Assembly (NCBI RefSeq): GCF_040954835.1
Contig: NC_090698.1
Coordinates: 4,896,501-4,960,500 of the forward strand
Source of the DNA: Lepisosteus oculatus
Taxonomy: Eukaryota; Chordata; Actinopteri; Semionotiformes; Lepisosteidae
Length of the DNA stretch: 64,000 bases
Direction: 5' to 3'
The translations under genes and the position numbers were made by a program. The notes under the pieces were generated by a model that was not told the DNA's origin, did not search any database, and was given only the letters and a program-made list of their open reading frames with translations. This document shows, piece after piece, positions 50,759 to 62,801 of this stretch (position 1 is the first letter of the stretch; each line of letters starts with the position of its first letter).

Positions 50759-53700
50759 CTGTGGACACACAGGCAACGGGAATGATGTTCACCCCACAGC
50801 TGAATACGCTGGCGAGCTATCTGCCCTCACACTGCGTTTGCTGCAGAGTGAGCCGTTTCCCAACAGGGATAAACAAATCTCCTGCACTTCATTCACCACT
50901 GCAGCACAGCACCACCTGGGCAACGTGCATCATTACACACTCGCAGCCCCGCTGCACAGCAGAGATCGCTATAGCAACAAGCGGAAATGAAATGAGGGGA
51001 GAAATTAACTCAGCTGGTGAAGTAAAGGGTAACTTTAGAGAGGCCAGAATGTACAAGCCCAGAGAGGCATTTAACTAGAGCTACTCGTGAACACTGCCAT
51101 GGGATCATTCATCAACAAGGAGACAGGACATGGGTTTGGCATCTCATCTGAAGTACAGCCTCTCCTACAACACAGTGCCCTCGGTCACTATAGTGGGGCA
51201 CCGATTTGAAAATGCTTCACCAGTCAAGGGCACTATCTATTGCTAAAGCCACTTACTGCTTCAGTGTACATTCCCTTATCCCAGGAAGATTCATTCACCA
51301 CAATGTCATCAATATTCACATAGATATTCATGCAGAGTGCCTGTGTCTTTAGATGCTCAGTACAGAAGCACCATGCCTGCGGTTAGAGGGTTTTAAGCTC
51401 GATTTTTGCTGGTCAAAAATACAAATGAACTGTTGTTTAAACTTCAGGGCAGCAAATCTGCTTAAGCAACTTACAATAACAGGAGAAACTGCCCCATTGT
51501 AATCGTTCTACAGATTAATATCGGAAAACAAGTAACACGTAATGCAAGATCAAAAGCTTTACTTGGCCACTTCAGCTGCAACAAGGACTAAGACCAGAAA
51601 CAGAATGAGGAAGTGAAATAGTAATACCTAAAATAGTCTATAATTTAACACCCTATATTAGACATTCACAGGGGCTTTACCATGAGAGAATTCTAAGGAA
51701 ACGTATAGCATTACGTGTCAGCATTACGGACCCAGAAATTATCGAGCAACAGTTCTGCACTGAGCTGCGACTGAAGTGGGATGTGAAAAAAGTCCCTAAA
51801 GATGTTTTTAGAAAACTAAAAGCTCTGTTGTCTGCTTGAGCATATCCCCAGTCCTAAAATGCAACAAGCTCCAAGTGAAATTCCTGTCCAGTGAATACAA
51901 ATCTTGAGATTCAAAAACGGCTTCCATTTGGAATTTTGATCAAAATCCAAAATATCAATTTTGTATATTCCGGTTTAGAAAACCATTTTGTTGGCTGTCC
52001 GAGTAATATATGATATCGGCCCCATTTTTTTTTTCAGGTAGAATTTCCATGTTGAATTTTTGGCACTGCGTCATACTAGACCTTTCATGTAAATGTTTCA
52101 GTGGCTCGGGAGTTAGTCACGCCTGTCACACAGGTGCAGAAACAGTACAATGGAAATATGCCCTTTTTAATTTTATGCAAAGGTTTTAGTTGCAGATGCT
52201 TGAGCCAAAACCCTCACATCTCTGCTCAATCCTATCGCAGTTGCAAAAATGCCCTTGTTCACACAGCGCTCCCAGTAGAAAACAAAATCCAACTCGTGGC
52301 TCTTCTGCTTAAAAAAAAAAGCAGAGACTTAAGATTATAATGCAGCTGACCTGCAGCGTTCAAGAGCACAGCGTGTTCGTGCTGGATAATCCCACAAGAA
52401 GGCAAATAACCTCCTTCTGAGCTGGCAGCCACTGAGACATGTGAAGCAATGCTGGCAGACAGACAGGACGGGTCACTGTGGAGCCAGCTCACCCCCGGCT
52501 ACAGTGAACGAGTTTGGAGCAATTCCACAGCAAGTCCTGTGCGATAGCTACGGTCATGATTCATGGACTTCAAGATTCTTCTGACCTCCCAGACTGACCC
52601 CAGTGAGGAGATCCCAGGGTTTTTGTTTTTAGAGGGACCAGTGTAGATAACACTGGAGTCGAATCATCCAGATTCAACGGGACTCAATGACAAGTCAATT
52701 CAAAATTGGGATTCGGTGACACAAATCAGGCTTCATAACAGTCTGCAGCCCAGCTCCCTAGAGAAAGACTGCAGTGGCATCATTTAACCAGAATCACACG
52801 GCGGCCGACTCACCCATGACCAGGATCTTGTAGAGGGATTGCAGCCTCTGCCCGGGCTGTTCCCCGGGCACGTAGTCTCCCAGGCCGATGGTGCAGAGGG
52901 AGATGAAGCAGAAGTAAAAGGAGTCCAGGTAGGTCCAGTTCCCCTCAATGGTGGTGAAGATGGCCGCCGGGACAGCGAAGAAGCAGACCACGACCAGCAG
53001 CAGCATGACGGCGAAGTGGAGCAGGGCGGCCGTCTTCTGCTCCAGCCCGGCCCTGCGCTGGCACGCCCCCACGGGGCGGTAGGTCAGGAGGTGCATGAGC
53101 CGCTGCACGCTGGCGGTCAGCACCAGCATGGTGAAGGGCACGCCGAGGAGGGCGAACACAATGGAGAAGGCCTTGCCGCCGTCCGAGAGGGGCGTGGTGT
53201 GCCCATAGCCTGCATGCAACAAGAGAGGGCACACCACCCGCGGGTCAGCGGCCAGGCTTCAGGACACCGCAGACAGGACGACATAAACCATACACCATAC
53301 CAAACCTGACACTGACGCGGCGGTCTCTATTCTGTCTAATTGCATCTCTGACAAACGTGGATGACTCAAAATATCCTTCATCTTAACTGTGACAAGACTA
53401 AAGTCATGCTTATTGGCACCCCCCATCAACTCTGTAACGCCAATGCTGTAACCCGATCTGTAGATGGTTCTGCACTTGAGCTTGAGTCAAATATTGGGGT
53501 GATATTAGATTCTGGCTTAACATTCGACCCACATGCGCAGCATATTATCAAAACACCTCAGAAATATCGCTAGACTATGCCCTATGTTATCACTAACTGT
53601 GGCTGAAAAGCTGATGAACACATTTGTGTTCTCCCGAATTGACTACTGTAATGCTCTACTTGCTGGGGTATCCAAATCTACATTGAACAAACTGCAGGAT

Positions 53701-56700
53701 GTCCAAAATTCAACAGCCAGAAGCCTGACCAGGTCTACTGCAAGTGTTCACATTACTCCTATCCTGGAGTCCTTGCACTGGCTTCATGTCAAATTGCGTG
53801 TGGACTTTAAAATCCTCATGCTGTCTGAGCTATTAATCGCCCTACTCCCCACCTTGCAACCTTTGCCTTCTAATTCTGGTCTCCTAACAGTTCCCCAAGC
53901 CCGTCTACATTCTATGAGTGACAGGGCCTTCTCCTGTTATGCCCCCAAGCTCTGGAACTCTCTCCCCAAGGACATCAGAGAGTCACCTTCTCTAAACTCC
54001 TTCAAGTCTAGACTCAGAACCTTCTCCTTCAGAAGAGCCTTTACTGAACTGGTTCCCTTCTTTACCCCTCTGCTCCTACTATACTTAGTACCACCATCCA
54101 CGGTCTCCTCTGTGTACTGTAATTGTGTTTTATCTTTTGTATTCTTCTTATTTATTGTTGTATTCTTCTTATTTATTGCTGTGCTTTGAGAAGCTACCTT
54201 TAAAAGGTGCTATATAAAATAAAGTTTATTATATTATTATTATAAACCTCATGTCCGACATTCCCGAATCAGGGACTGAACCAAGACCAAATCAAACAAC
54301 TTTTTCAAAAGTAGCTACATTAGTCCCTCATTTTCCTATACTGTAGGTCAGCCTTCCTAGTGACCATATGCTTCAGGCTCCTCATGGATGTGTTTGTGTG
54401 TGCTCCATCGTGTGCTTTGTATTCTACCACAGCTACAACCTTCTGGATGTCGTGGTTGTCAATTTTACTACATTAGGGCCACGCACTACAGGAACGTCAT
54501 GCGATTTGGGAAAGAGGAAACCCTGAGCACAGTTTAGAGAACTACCCTCTTACAGTCCAGTTACAAAGACCATTCTCCCTGCTGTAAAATAACATCCATT
54601 ATATAATCCAAAAGATCTTGTGTGACTGTACAAGCCCCCCCACCACACACACCCCCCCTCCTGCTCCCAGTCTGCCACACAGGGAGCTGGAGAACAAAGC
54701 TTGTTCTGTGCAGAACTTCAGCTGATGGCAAGTCCCCTCCTTAGGGTTTTATGCTACTGAGAGAAATTACTGTGTAGTCTTAAAATACATCTGCAGCTAG
54801 AGTAACCCTTTGGGTGACCTCCCAGGAGCGGGCAGCTTGCACTAACACTGGCCAAAATATTAGGAACGGCAAAGAGGGACAGCTGGAAAAGCACACAGAT
54901 GACTGCATGCTCCCACAAATGTCCACAGTCTTGTCCCATTCTTCCAGCATGACCACCTTCTAACCAGGCTGCAGTCACATATACAGCAGGAATTTACATG
55001 CAAGATAAATAAAATTAAACTTGCTTTTATATGATGATGTAGAGCACTTGTGTTTCCAAAGGAGATTTTATCCGGTTGGTTAGGGAAGACCATGATAATC
55101 TCAAGATTCCATTCACTTCTCTTAGAGTTTCTAATATTTTGGCCAGTGGTCACTTTATTGATGATTACAGTGACGTGTTCCAAACACGAACAGCTCTGGA
55201 GCTTCTCGAGCCAACAAGAAGAAACCCAATTTATCAAAAATGTATCATTAAAATGCGCCGCCTTTAAATCTGGACAATGCCCAAAACAGAGGAGACACAA
55301 GTGTTTGTCTCACGTCCTGGTTTCTTATATTGCTCAAGGCCTGAGCAAGACACAGATAACCTCAAACAAACAACTCCAACAAGGCTGAAAAACATCCACT
55401 TCTGGGAACAAAACCCTAGCTACAAACAGGCAAAACATTACGTAAAGCGTGTGATCAGATCTCCTTAGTACAGCAGTGTGACTGTTTCGTTTACATCTGG
55501 AATACATTAACAAGAGGGTTTAAACATTTACTGCATAGCAACATAGCCACCAAGAAAAATCCATTTTACTCACTTGTTTAGATAAATATGTGAGCTTACA
55601 TTGAGACATTGAAAGAAAAAAGAAGTGTACGCTACACAGGCATGAACGCCACTTCCGAAATACAAGACTTTAATAAGATGCAATAAATTGGATGAAACGC
55701 CCTGATCAAGTCAGCATCTGACCTGTCAAACGCCAGCAGCTCTCTCCAAGGCAGCAGAAACCACAAGGGCACTTTTCGTCCAAGGGTTGGAATAGGATGC
55801 TTCTGCACAACAACAAGTGTTCTTCTCACTGTTAGGAAATGGAGTTTTATTTCTGCCGAGCCAGCTGGTATCCACGCAGTGCCAGAACAGCAGCTGGCTC
55901 TTCTTTTTGGTCCATTTCAGTTTGCTGAAGGACTGGGGGTCTTGGCATGCAGATTTCAGACCAAGACACCAAAACCCACTCTACGGTTTCCCTGAGCAGT
56001 TACCAGTCAGCATTTTCACCTACGCAGGGCGCTCGGCCTTCTGGGACAGCAAGTGTTTTACAACTGAAGACAGACGCTGCTTAGTGGGGGGAAAAACAAA
56101 TCCCAAAGAATCCCAGAGCACTTTGCACAGAGGAGGAGGAGACTCCACCTCTTCTACAGCACCCCACTGCACAGCGAAACAGGTGAAGAGGTGAGAAACT
56201 GCCTTGACAGTTGAATTACAGGGGAATTTTAGGGAGTCCAGATCGCTACAGCAACAAGCGGAAATGATTCCCACGAGTATGAGCAGAGCCAAAGGGTCTT
56301 TAACAGCCAAGCAGTGATTTTAACATCTCGTCTGCAGAGGAGCACCAGCTACCACACGGCATTACCCGTCGGAATGTGGAGGATGTGGTTTGGAAATTCT
56401 AGTCCAGCAGGAAGAGCGCCACCTACTGGTCCACCCAACACTGCTCACAGCAGCCAAGCAAACTTACTGGAGGGCTCCCATCCCAGTGTTGAGCACCAGG
56501 CCCAGGGTTAATAATAATAAACTATTTTATATAGGCGGCTTCTCAAAGCGCTTTACAGAGCGTTTTTGTTTCCGCAATCTGACAAGGTATGTTTACAAGA
56601 CAGGAACGCTGCCATCACATGAAGTTAACAACACCTGCAAGACTTCCACAGCCGCACAGCTGTAGAAAAATAACAGGTGCCCCCAGTTCATCACGGTGAA

Positions 56701-59236
56701 TGCTTATTCTGCATCAACTAAATCTAGTAGGGAAATTTAGCAATTCTGGGTGTACGTGACTTTATGGTAATTCGAGTTTTTCTTGCACACAACAATGCTG
56801 AGAGAAAAAACAGCAGGGACATCAAAACTAGTCTAAAAAAAAACTCCACCCGAAACAGTGCCGCAGTCGCAGGCAAGCGTGAAGATCACTAACAGGCATG
56901 TCCTGCCCACAGCAGGGCCCGGTCCAGCAGCACGGGAGAGCTGGGGCCAGCCGGTCCAGTGAAGGGCTCTTCCGTCATGCAGAAGTCCCTGTCTTCTTCC
57001 CCATCTCCACCATGTTTTGTTTCTTTACGTGCAGAAGCACAGTGATCAGGGGCCACGTACTCTGTGCTGAATACACTCCAGACCTCACTCCTCCCAGCAA
57101 ACAGAGGGGAGGGCAGGAGACTACAACCTCTTCTAAATGCTGGGTGTGTCCTGGGCTGCCTGCTGGAGAATCCCGATTACTGCTGTGTGTTGTGTTCCTG
57201 GGCACTGTGGCTATTCACAGACCAACTTCTACAAGGGCTTCGCACACAACTCACGTTATAAGCCAGATGTCCACAATTATCTACTAAATACTTGATGGAA
57301 AATACAGACAAGCGTATTTAGTGTTACCGTCTGTGATTATTAGGCATACACTGAAATATGGTGCTTATACTAAACAAACAAAAAATAAAGGAAAAGGGGT
57401 GGCTGATGCTCCAATGAGTAAGTGCCTGTATACGGTCCCACAGGACATTCACACTCTTGCTCTACAGCACTGCAGTGGATACTGTGATTATGCTGCACGA
57501 TTTAGCATTTAATACTCAAAAATAAGCATTGCGTTTCTCGCACAAACCATCCCTGGAATGGTTCAGAGGTTCAGTCATGCTTCAGACCAGTCAGTCCCAC
57601 AGATCCAGCACAGTCATGAATTCCATTTTTCTCCCCCATTTGCCAGACGTCCACACCTCCAGTCCTGGAGGGCCAAACTTCTGGGTTTCCTTCCGCCCGA
57701 GCCCTGAATGACCATTAACCGAACTCATTACTTGCTTCACTGGGTCAGTACGCCTTTCCTCTGCCGGAGAAGCTGGAGAATTAAAGGACAGTCTTAAAGC
57801 CTGCGAGGACCAGAGTGGGGCCGCCCTGCTATACGGAGAGCTGTTATTTGGGAAGAATTCGGGAGAGCCTAACAAAATGCTCAGAGGAGCGAGGAGAAAT
57901 GAAGGTTCATTTCAGGGGGCCTCAATCTTATCCGCAACTCTAGTCCTAGAGAGCCAGATGAGCAGTTATAAACTTAACTAGATCAATTCGTTTAACGCCT
58001 CCTTAACTAAATGCTTTTCTGATCCGTGATCACTGAACGCCTACAAAAGCCTGCAGGATTGTGGCTCTCCGGGTAACGAGGATGCAGACGGCTGCTCTAA
58101 TTTATTCCAGACGTAATTAAAGCAAAGCGCCAAGTTTCCAGAAATTCCCCCTGGATTCTACAATTACTACAGTTCAGGAATGCGAAAATCATGGGGAAAA
58201 AAAAGATACCGATAATCAGGGTGAATTTCGAAAACCAACACACAACCTCTTAGTCAAAGATACAGAGGGGCTTCGCGAATACCTTTATTACAGGAAAGCC
58301 TGTCATTAATGCAGATCGATTCCTTGCGAGCTTCTACACCGTTTTCTAAGCAATGTAAATATGTCCATCTGAAGCCACTGACTTATTACTAGTGTCCCAT
58401 TCAACATGAAATGAAGCGAGTATTGCTCTACAAGCGTATGGCAAATGGCTCTTATTTGACTTGCTTTAAGTGCTTTGAATACTCACAACTTCGGGGGTTG
58501 CTAGATTGGAGGTAGTGGCGTAAATGATGACGCTAGCCCATCAGAATAACAATTGAATCCTACGGCCTGCACAAATGCACAAAACATCGACTATGTAGTT
58601 TTCCTGAGGGACAACATCATAACTGGGTCGGTCCGTGACCTCTAAATCCGGATTTTGGACACTTATTACAAGGAGTTCAAATACATTGCAGGTCATGAAA
58701 ACTGACCCGTTGGGAGTTCAATGAACAAAGTCGCAACTTTTTAAGAAGTGCGTTATCTGATCTTCCTCTTTGTGCTTCTGCATTCATGAAATTCATTATG
58801 CCAGTGTATTCATCACTGTGTTGTTTAACACACCGGAATATGCGAGACACACATCCTGCCACGAAAAACAAACTAAAAGGAAGCGCGTAGAAAAACAAAA
58901 CGTCAGTTTTTGTCACTTACCCACTGTTGTCACAAGTGTGCTGGCGAAAAACAAGGACGAAGCGAAGTCCCAGTTTGTGGTGGCGGAAGAGTTTTGAAGG
59001 ATGGAGACGCCGTATTTGTTAGCGGTCAAAACTTTGTCTAAGAAGTTTTCGAGAGAGGTGGCGTTGACGCAGCTCTGGTTCAGAAACTGAGCCTTGAGCA
59101 AACGGAGCTCGCTTTTCAACCTCGCTTCTTCGGGTCGCTCGATGGCCGAGAAGACGAGAGCGCCCAGCAACAGAAAAGTGAAATAAAACAGGACAAAGAC
59201 CAGGAGTAGGACCCATGATCTGTAACCTGAAGACAT
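50529..59236 (-). CDS. kcnk6: Two-pore-domain potassium channel TWIK-2, three coding exons, 313 aa
   Basis: Minus-strand exons 59236-58921, 53209-52814 and 50758-50529 join in phase 1 twice and total 942 bases (313 residues plus stop), the length of human KCNK6. Segments: M1 about 8-31; extracellular cap with Cys56 (LNQSC), where TWIK channels form an inter-subunit disulphide, and N-glycosylation sequons NQS, NAT and NSS; pore 1 TTVGYG, split by the first intron; M2 ([20 protein letters not shown]); M3 ([16 protein letters not shown]); pore 2 [13 protein letters not shown]4 ([16 protein letters not shown]). The cytoplasmic tail has a Glu/Asp run and ends SYSSINR, matching the YxxI lysosomal sorting signal near the human C-terminus. 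TWIK-2 is a background K+ channel of plasma and endolysosomal membranes. [19 protein letters not shown] and [13 protein letters not shown] favour KCNK6 over KCNK1 or KCNK7. Confidence 0.92.
50759..52813 (-). other. kcnk6 intron 2
   Basis: 2.05 kb; contains a decayed SINE piece at 51101-51235 and nothing else I can support. Confidence 0.6.
51101..51235 (-). mobile_element. Old SINE fragment
   Basis: The minus strand reads CACTGTGTTGTAGGAGAGGC then TTCAGATGAGATGCCAAACC, an eroded match to the body of the 5S-headed SINE family (CACTATGCTGTAAACCGG, GATGAGATGTAAAACC). Clearly older than the 35 kb copies. Confidence 0.5.
52814..53209 (-). CDS. kcnk6: kcnk6 exon 2: pore 1 end, M2, M3, pore 2
   Basis: Acceptor GCATGCAG|GCTATGGG; 396 bases, GC-rich; donor CATGG|GTGAGT. 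Begins [16 protein letters not shown] and ends LYKILVM. Confidence 0.93.
53330..54240 (+). mobile_element. L2-type LINE, 3' fragment of ORF2
   Basis: Conceptual translation on the + strand gives the end of a non-LTR reverse transcriptase: [15 protein letters not shown], then after a frame change near 53550, [28 protein letters not shown] and [15 protein letters not shown], the classic L2-group ending. The 3' end reads GCTATATAAAATAAAGTTTA followed by an ATT run. The element is 5' truncated and frameshifted, so it is inactive. It sits antisense in kcnk6 intron 1. Confidence 0.85.
56400..56509 (-). mobile_element. 5S-derived SINE head fragment
   Basis: The minus strand GGGCCTGGTGCTCAACACTG then GGATGGGAGCCC resembles the 5S rRNA internal region (GGGCCTGGTTAGTACTTGGATGG, GAGACC). 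It is a truncated head of the SINE family at 37580, followed by ACCAGTAGGTGGCGC. Confidence 0.5.
56510..56565 (-). mobile_element. L2-type 3' tail fragment
   Basis: The minus strand reads CTGTAAAGCGCTTTGAGAAG, then CCGCCTATATAAAATAG and an ATT run. It belongs to a separate element abutting the SINE head. Confidence 0.5.
58921..59236 (-). CDS. kcnk6: kcnk6 exon 1: M1, cap, start of pore 1
   Basis: ATG at 59236-59234 (A at -3). 105 codons plus one base, ending ACAGTGG|GTAAGT inside the Gly codon of the TVGYG filter. Confidence 0.92.
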
Positions 59237-59400
59237 TGCTTTTGCTTCTCAAAAATCTGTTTTTTTCCGTTCTTCTTCCGAACAACGGATTCCTCTTCTG
59301 CGCTACGTCTCCTCCGTCTCCTCCGTCTCTCTCCCTCTCTCTCTCTCTCCTGTTTGCTCTTTTTTGAGCAGTTTACCGGGCAGTTCAGCAACTCCACCTT
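59237..59400 (-). promoter_or_regulatory. kcnk6: kcnk6 5' UTR / proximal promoter with CT tract
   Basis: Immediately upstream of the start codon on the minus strand. Contains a pure pyrimidine tract on the + strand (CTCCGTCTCCTCCGTCTCTC and onward, 59308-59350). No TATA box is evident. The transcription start is not determinable. Confidence 0.35.
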
Positions 59401-59840
59401 AAACGAAACTTTCCCCCACCCACTCTTAAAGACTTGTCAGGAAGCGGATTCGTGTGAGCAGCGCTAACAAACAGCTGAATTATTCGACTTGCGGGGGTTC
59501 CCTTTTAAAAGAGGTAGCAACCTACTGAGACAATTCGCATCCCCCATCACTTTTAAATTGTGTTCTGTCAGAAACAACGCGAGCTGAAGTCGACGCAGTC
59601 ATTAAGTTACTGTGTGCTATCTAATCCCACTTTTCTGTAAACGCAAGAGTGATAAAAAAGTGGTCAACTTGTCAAAAACGGCAGAAATAACGTTTATTTA
59701 GCTGTTGTGACATCAGGGAGGGGAGATGGGGAGTTTGAAAGCTTGCTCAACATAACGTAGACCGCAAGAGGTAACTAAAAATGTTTAATCTAGTGTATTG
59801 AATTTACAACACCCAAGTGGGCAAAACAATAGTATTTTTT

Positions 59841-59899
<59 letters not shown>

Positions 59900-61661
59900 C
59901 GTTTATGGTTCAAAAAGCATGCATCTCACTCAAAAAAAAAAAAGTTGAGGAATGAGCGTTTTCTGTCCTGATTCCAAACTCATTCCGCACGACGAGTAAG
60001 AGAAATTCCAGGGGGGTGTGGATTCAGAGGGAAAAGAGTCAATGTGATTTTCCTCGTGTTGAAAACGAAGGCTTTCACGCCGGCAGCGGGAATGTTCTTT
60101 ATGTGTGCAAGACGAGCTGCAGAGGGTGACCCACAATACCACACAGAAGTGGAAGCGCTCAAATAGACAAGGACAGTCTGTCGGTAAACTACAAAATAGC
60201 TCTCCTGCGATGTCTTAAGTAATGTGGTGAAGTGGTCTGAAAAAGCCCAGCGGGTTTAACACTGGCTGCACAACATGACTCGTAGGTACTGTTAATGGCA
60301 GTGCAGTACAAACAGGAGAGAACATTACAAGGAAACGTAGAAACGAGCAGGCCAGGTCCAGTCCAGCTTGATTCTGTACATTTTCTGGATTAGTTACTTT
60401 GGATAAAAGCCTCTGTTCAGTAACTCAGTTCAGATAAAAGATGAAGAGAGCAGAAGGAAAAGACTGCAGTAATATCCTCTAGTGGTCGTTCTTATCTGAT
60501 TTTGCTGAGATTTTGTGATGCTACAAGTTGAACCCGTTGTGGCTGAAAACAGTGAAAACAGCGGCCTGTACAAGGTGACCTTGTCTGATGGCATTTGAAT
60601 GTGACTCAAAGGCCATCTAAGGACTGGGCCATCAGCCCTAATTTGCATACTAAAAGGCCTCTTCCTTTGGAAACCGTTATATATAGGCATTTAGGTTTAA
60701 CGAAGGAGCAGGTTGCCCATTGCCATGGCAACCCGAGTTAGGAAGCAGCAGTCTCAGCCACAGTGTTGGGTCATAAGAGGATGTAAGAAGCTGACACACA
60801 CACACACGCACGCAAACAGTAATCCACAGGCCAAGCCAGATCTGAAATAAATTCAAACATTCTTGAATGTAAAAATGTTAAGCATTCTGTGCCATACATA
60901 GTTTAAAGAAGAAATGAGGGCTTGTACTTCCTGTTGGAAATTCCATTTAGTAAACACTGACCACCTTCAAATTAGGCCCCGACTGTTCTGACCGTTTTTG
61001 ACATGGAGGGTAAGATAGATACTGGGACAGGGAAGCGAATCGTACTTGACATTGCCTTGTGATTTCTTAAGCAAAGGCAGAGAAACTCAGCTCCTCCAAG
61101 AAGCAGCTGGTTAGCGTTCCCACTGGAACTCAGGATCCAAAGTCCTGAGCCTGGGCTCGTCGCTGCGGCCAGTATGATAACGACAAGGGTGTGTGTTTCC
61201 AGCATGCAGATATGAGCTGCGCGCAGCAAGAGAGAGAAACAGGACACTCGCTTACAGGCTTGAGGTGAGGCTGTGGGCAGCCAGGAAGTGCCTCATTCGT
61301 AATTCTTACCAGGAGCACCTGCCCCTGCAGGCCTGGTGAGGCACTGTCCCGATACGCTGTGGGGATTGTCTGGTTGTCACATGCTCTAGCCCCAGCGTGA
61401 AGCCAGGAACATCGTTACTCCGGTCACTGAGTTTTTCCTTGTAGGACAGAGAATTCGTGATGAGAGAAATCCTCCTGGTACCCTTTTCTGACACCTTCTT
61501 TGTCAGCTGTCACACTTTGACACACTTTTGTGTCAGAGAGAGTGTCGAGTCAGCACAAGCCAACAAGTGGGTCCCAGTTCTTGAACCTCGGCCTACATTT
61601 CTTGCAAAACTCAGTGGTATTACGTAAAAAAACACAACCCCATGTTCACATGAATGTTTTC
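59401..61661. other. Intergenic DNA between kcnk6 and the unidentified minus-strand gene
   Basis: No supported gene. Includes the (AAC)20 microsatellite and a short CA run near 60796-60812. Confidence 0.45.
59841..59900 (+). repeat. Perfect (AAC)20 microsatellite
   Basis: Twenty uninterrupted AAC units, 60 bp. Confidence 0.97.
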
Positions 61662-62666
61662 TTTATTACGTAATAAGTTAGCAAGTCCAATTCAAATTTT
61701 GTACACTTTTAACCGTTTCAGAAAATATTATTTAAATAACCAGTTGTTAACAGAGTAAATAGGTCATACAAATGGCATGGTGTTTTCTTAAATTAATTTC
61801 CAGCTGTGCTGACAGTTTTCAGAGTTTTTCAAGGATAGACAAACATTAAGTAAAACGTTTTTAAAATATGCTTTGAGCTTTTTTTAAAAAGTCAACAAAT
61901 GGTGCAGACAATTGGTGACCAATAAGTAGTTTCTGTCATTTTCCTGTTAAATCATTAAACGGTTTGAAAGCAGGGTGATAGGTATTTATATTTTAAAAGG
62001 AGTCAACCACCGATCAATACGGAGCTTTGTCAAAATGACTCCGAGGGATTTTAATGTAGAAGGTAGCAAAATGAAGGGTGAAGTACAGATGTTCCTTCCT
62101 GATGTACAAAGAAAGGTGTGTTATTAGCCATAATGCTGATGGGGGAGTGCATCAGCCATATCAAGACATACATAATAACATTCGAAAGGTTACAAACTAG
62201 ACCCATCTAGCCCACTAGTTAGTAGCTAACTGATCCAAAGATCTGATCCAGCTGTTTCTTGACGGAAGTATCGGCTTCAACAACATGGCCGAGTAGCTTG
62301 TTCAGTGCTCCCAAAATGTGTTTCACGAAGGCTTTAAAAAAAACTTGTACCAAAGCCCAAGCCTCTTGAGTCATCCTATTCCATGGCCCTTGTAGGGAAA
62401 ACAATTAAAATGCATGAAAACCCACAGGAATATAAACAAGAAGATCCAGTCAGCTCTCTCTTGTTCGTGATGGTCTTGAGGGTTAGGACAGAGCAGTTTT
62501 TGTTCGTTCTTAGCCAGGCTTGTCAGAGGTTTTTTAGCGTACTGTAATGTTAAGTGCCAGTCAAACTCACAGCACTGTGACTCTCTTTTTCGGATTATCA
62601 AATGAATTTCTCCCCAACCACAAACTGCTGACTGACAGATCGCCGTGGCCTAGCCAAGCCCCCTGT
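61662..62666 (-). other. Probable 3' UTR of the unidentified minus-strand gene
   Basis: TTTATT at 61662-61667 (AATAAA on the minus strand) is a plausible polyadenylation signal about 1 kb downstream of the stop codon at 62667. The stretch is AT-rich with no supported coding sequence. Confidence 0.4.
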
Positions 62667-62801
62667 TCAAGCCAGTACGTTCTTGTTGATGTCGTAGGAC
62701 AGCTTGGTCTTGGTGTTGCGGTCAGCGGGGCTCCACTGCCGAATTTTGAGCTGGCTGTGGGAGGGGCTGTCACCCATCGTCCAGGAGTTTTCCACACTCT
62801 C
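62667..62801 (-). CDS. Unidentified gene, last coding exon
   Basis: Acceptor CACTTTGCAG|GAGAGT; 44 codons from ESVENSWTMGD to INKNVLA, then TGA. The frame continues that of the previous exon. Confidence 0.65.
   Translation of the reverse strand, partial: ESVENSWTMGDSPSHSQLKIRQWSPADRNTKTKLSYDINKNVLA

Larger units (their letters stand above)
53210..58920 (-). other. kcnk6 intron 1
   Basis: 5.7 kb. Contains the L2 LINE end (53330-54240) and SINE/L2 pieces near 56400-56565. The rest has no supported feature. Confidence 0.6.

Noticed and set aside
53533-54189. 218-codon ORF in kcnk6 intron 1
   Set aside because: Not a host gene: it is the C-terminal part of an L2-type LINE reverse transcriptase with a frameshift upstream.
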